Below, one piece after another: positions 6,272 through 6,733 of a DNA stretch of 6,733 nucleotides; within the stretch, counting starts at the first letter, position 1; the number at the start of each line of letters is the position of its first letter. A program made the position numbers and the translations under genes. The stretch lies in NCBI GenBank assembly GCA_020047775.1, contig JAIFNK010000183.1:1-6733 (forward strand), written 5' to 3'. Under the pieces are notes generated by a model. That model worked only from the letters and a program-made list of their open reading frames with translations. It was not told where the DNA came from and searched no databases. The stretch is from Akkermansia sp. GTDB lineage: Bacteria > Verrucomicrobiota > Verrucomicrobiia > Verrucomicrobiales > Akkermansiaceae.

Positions 6272-6733
6272 ATGCTCCTAAAAGATAAAGTCATCTTCCT
6301 CACCGGCGGCTCCACCGGCATCGGCCTCGATTGCGCGAAAGCCTACGCCGCTGAAGGAGCGAAGGTGGCGCTCGTCGCCCGCAATGGCGATCTCGCTGCC
6401 AAATCCGCCGCCGAACTCGGCCCGGAGCACCTCGGTTTCGCCTGCGATGTGTCCAAAGATGCCGACGTAAAATCCGCCATCGAGCGCGTGCTTGGCCACT
6501 ACGGCAAACTCGATGCCATCCACAACAACGCCGGCATCGCCACGCCTAGCAAACCGCTTCACGAGACCGACGACGACGAGTGGGACGCGCTCTTTAACAT
6601 CAACCTAAAAAGCGTGCTCCACACCACCCGCCACGGCATCGAAGCATTGCGGAAATCCAAAGGCTGCATCCTCAACACCTCCTCCCTCGTCGGCGTCATC
6701 GGCCAGGAAATCCACGCCGCCTACACCGCCACC
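6272..6733 (+). CDS. Short-chain dehydrogenase/reductase (SDR), 3'-truncated; possible L-fucose dehydrogenase
   Basis: This is the first 154 residues of a classical SDR, typically about 250 long, cut by the window end. The Rossmann fold is clear: TGGSTGIG at 11-18, Asp59 in CDVS, NNAG at 85-88, Asn111 in FNINLKS, catalytic Ser138 and Tyr151 with the standard 13-residue spacing. The catalytic Lys, four residues after Tyr, falls just past the edge. The second strand ends in Ala36-Arg37 with no Asp, which favours NADP(H). The segment NTSSLVGVIGQ at 135-145 closely resembles what I recall of human HSD17B14, reported to oxidise L-fucose, so sugar dehydrogenase is plausible, but SDR specificity is hard to read from sequence. 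A 2-keto-3-deoxy-sugar-acid dehydrogenase is an alternative. The start lies 3 bases after the mutarotase stop and has no Shine-Dalgarno sequence, implying translational coupling. Confidence 0.88.
   Translation, partial: MLLKDKVIFLTGGSTGIGLDCAKAYAAEGAKVALVARNGDLAAKSAAELGPEHLGFACDVSKDADVKSAIERVLGHYGKLDAIHNNAGIATPSKPLHETDDDEWDALFNINLKSVLHTTRHGIEALRKSKGCILNTSSLVGVIGQEIHAAYTAT

Overview
The window is high-GC coding DNA, most likely from a member of the Verrucomicrobiota (Verrucomicrobiaceae/Luteolibacter-like). The basis is overall gene style: C-ending codons dominate the forward genes, recognisable Shine-Dalgarno sequences are almost absent, and the AraC-type regulator resembles a type I associate with this phylum. 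The assignment is inference from memory, not a database result.

Bases 1-2702 hold the end of a respiratory complex I (NADH:quinone oxidoreductase) operon: the 3' part of nuoM, then complete nuoN. These are two of the antiporter-like, proton-translocating membrane subunits. The 45-base gap between them carries four imperfect 7-bp tandem units. After nuoN comes a 109-base gap with no convincing terminator, then a convergently oriented gene.

Bases 2812-6733 form a sugar-uptake and catabolism locus. An AraC-family regulator on the minus strand is divergent from a tight forward operon. The operon contains an SGLT-type sodium:solute symporter, an L-rhamnose/L-fucose mutarotase-family protein with a lipoprotein signal (4-base gap), and a short-chain dehydrogenase/reductase (3-base gap) cut by the window end. 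The roughly 108-base divergent intergenic region holds overlapping inverted repeats that are candidate operators.

The genes suggest a coherent pathway. The regulator senses a (deoxy)sugar, the lipoprotein mutarotase equilibrates its anomers outside the cytoplasmic membrane, the symporter imports it, and the SDR oxidises it. A 6-deoxyhexose such as L-fucose or L-rhamnose is the best guess. The most notable oddities are the exported mutarotase, the Gly-Asn pair where SGLT-fold transporters normally carry the Ser-Ser/Thr sodium ligands, a large extra extracytoplasmic segment in the symporter, and non-consensus motifs in NuoM and NuoN. I found no RNA gene, CRISPR array or mobile element.
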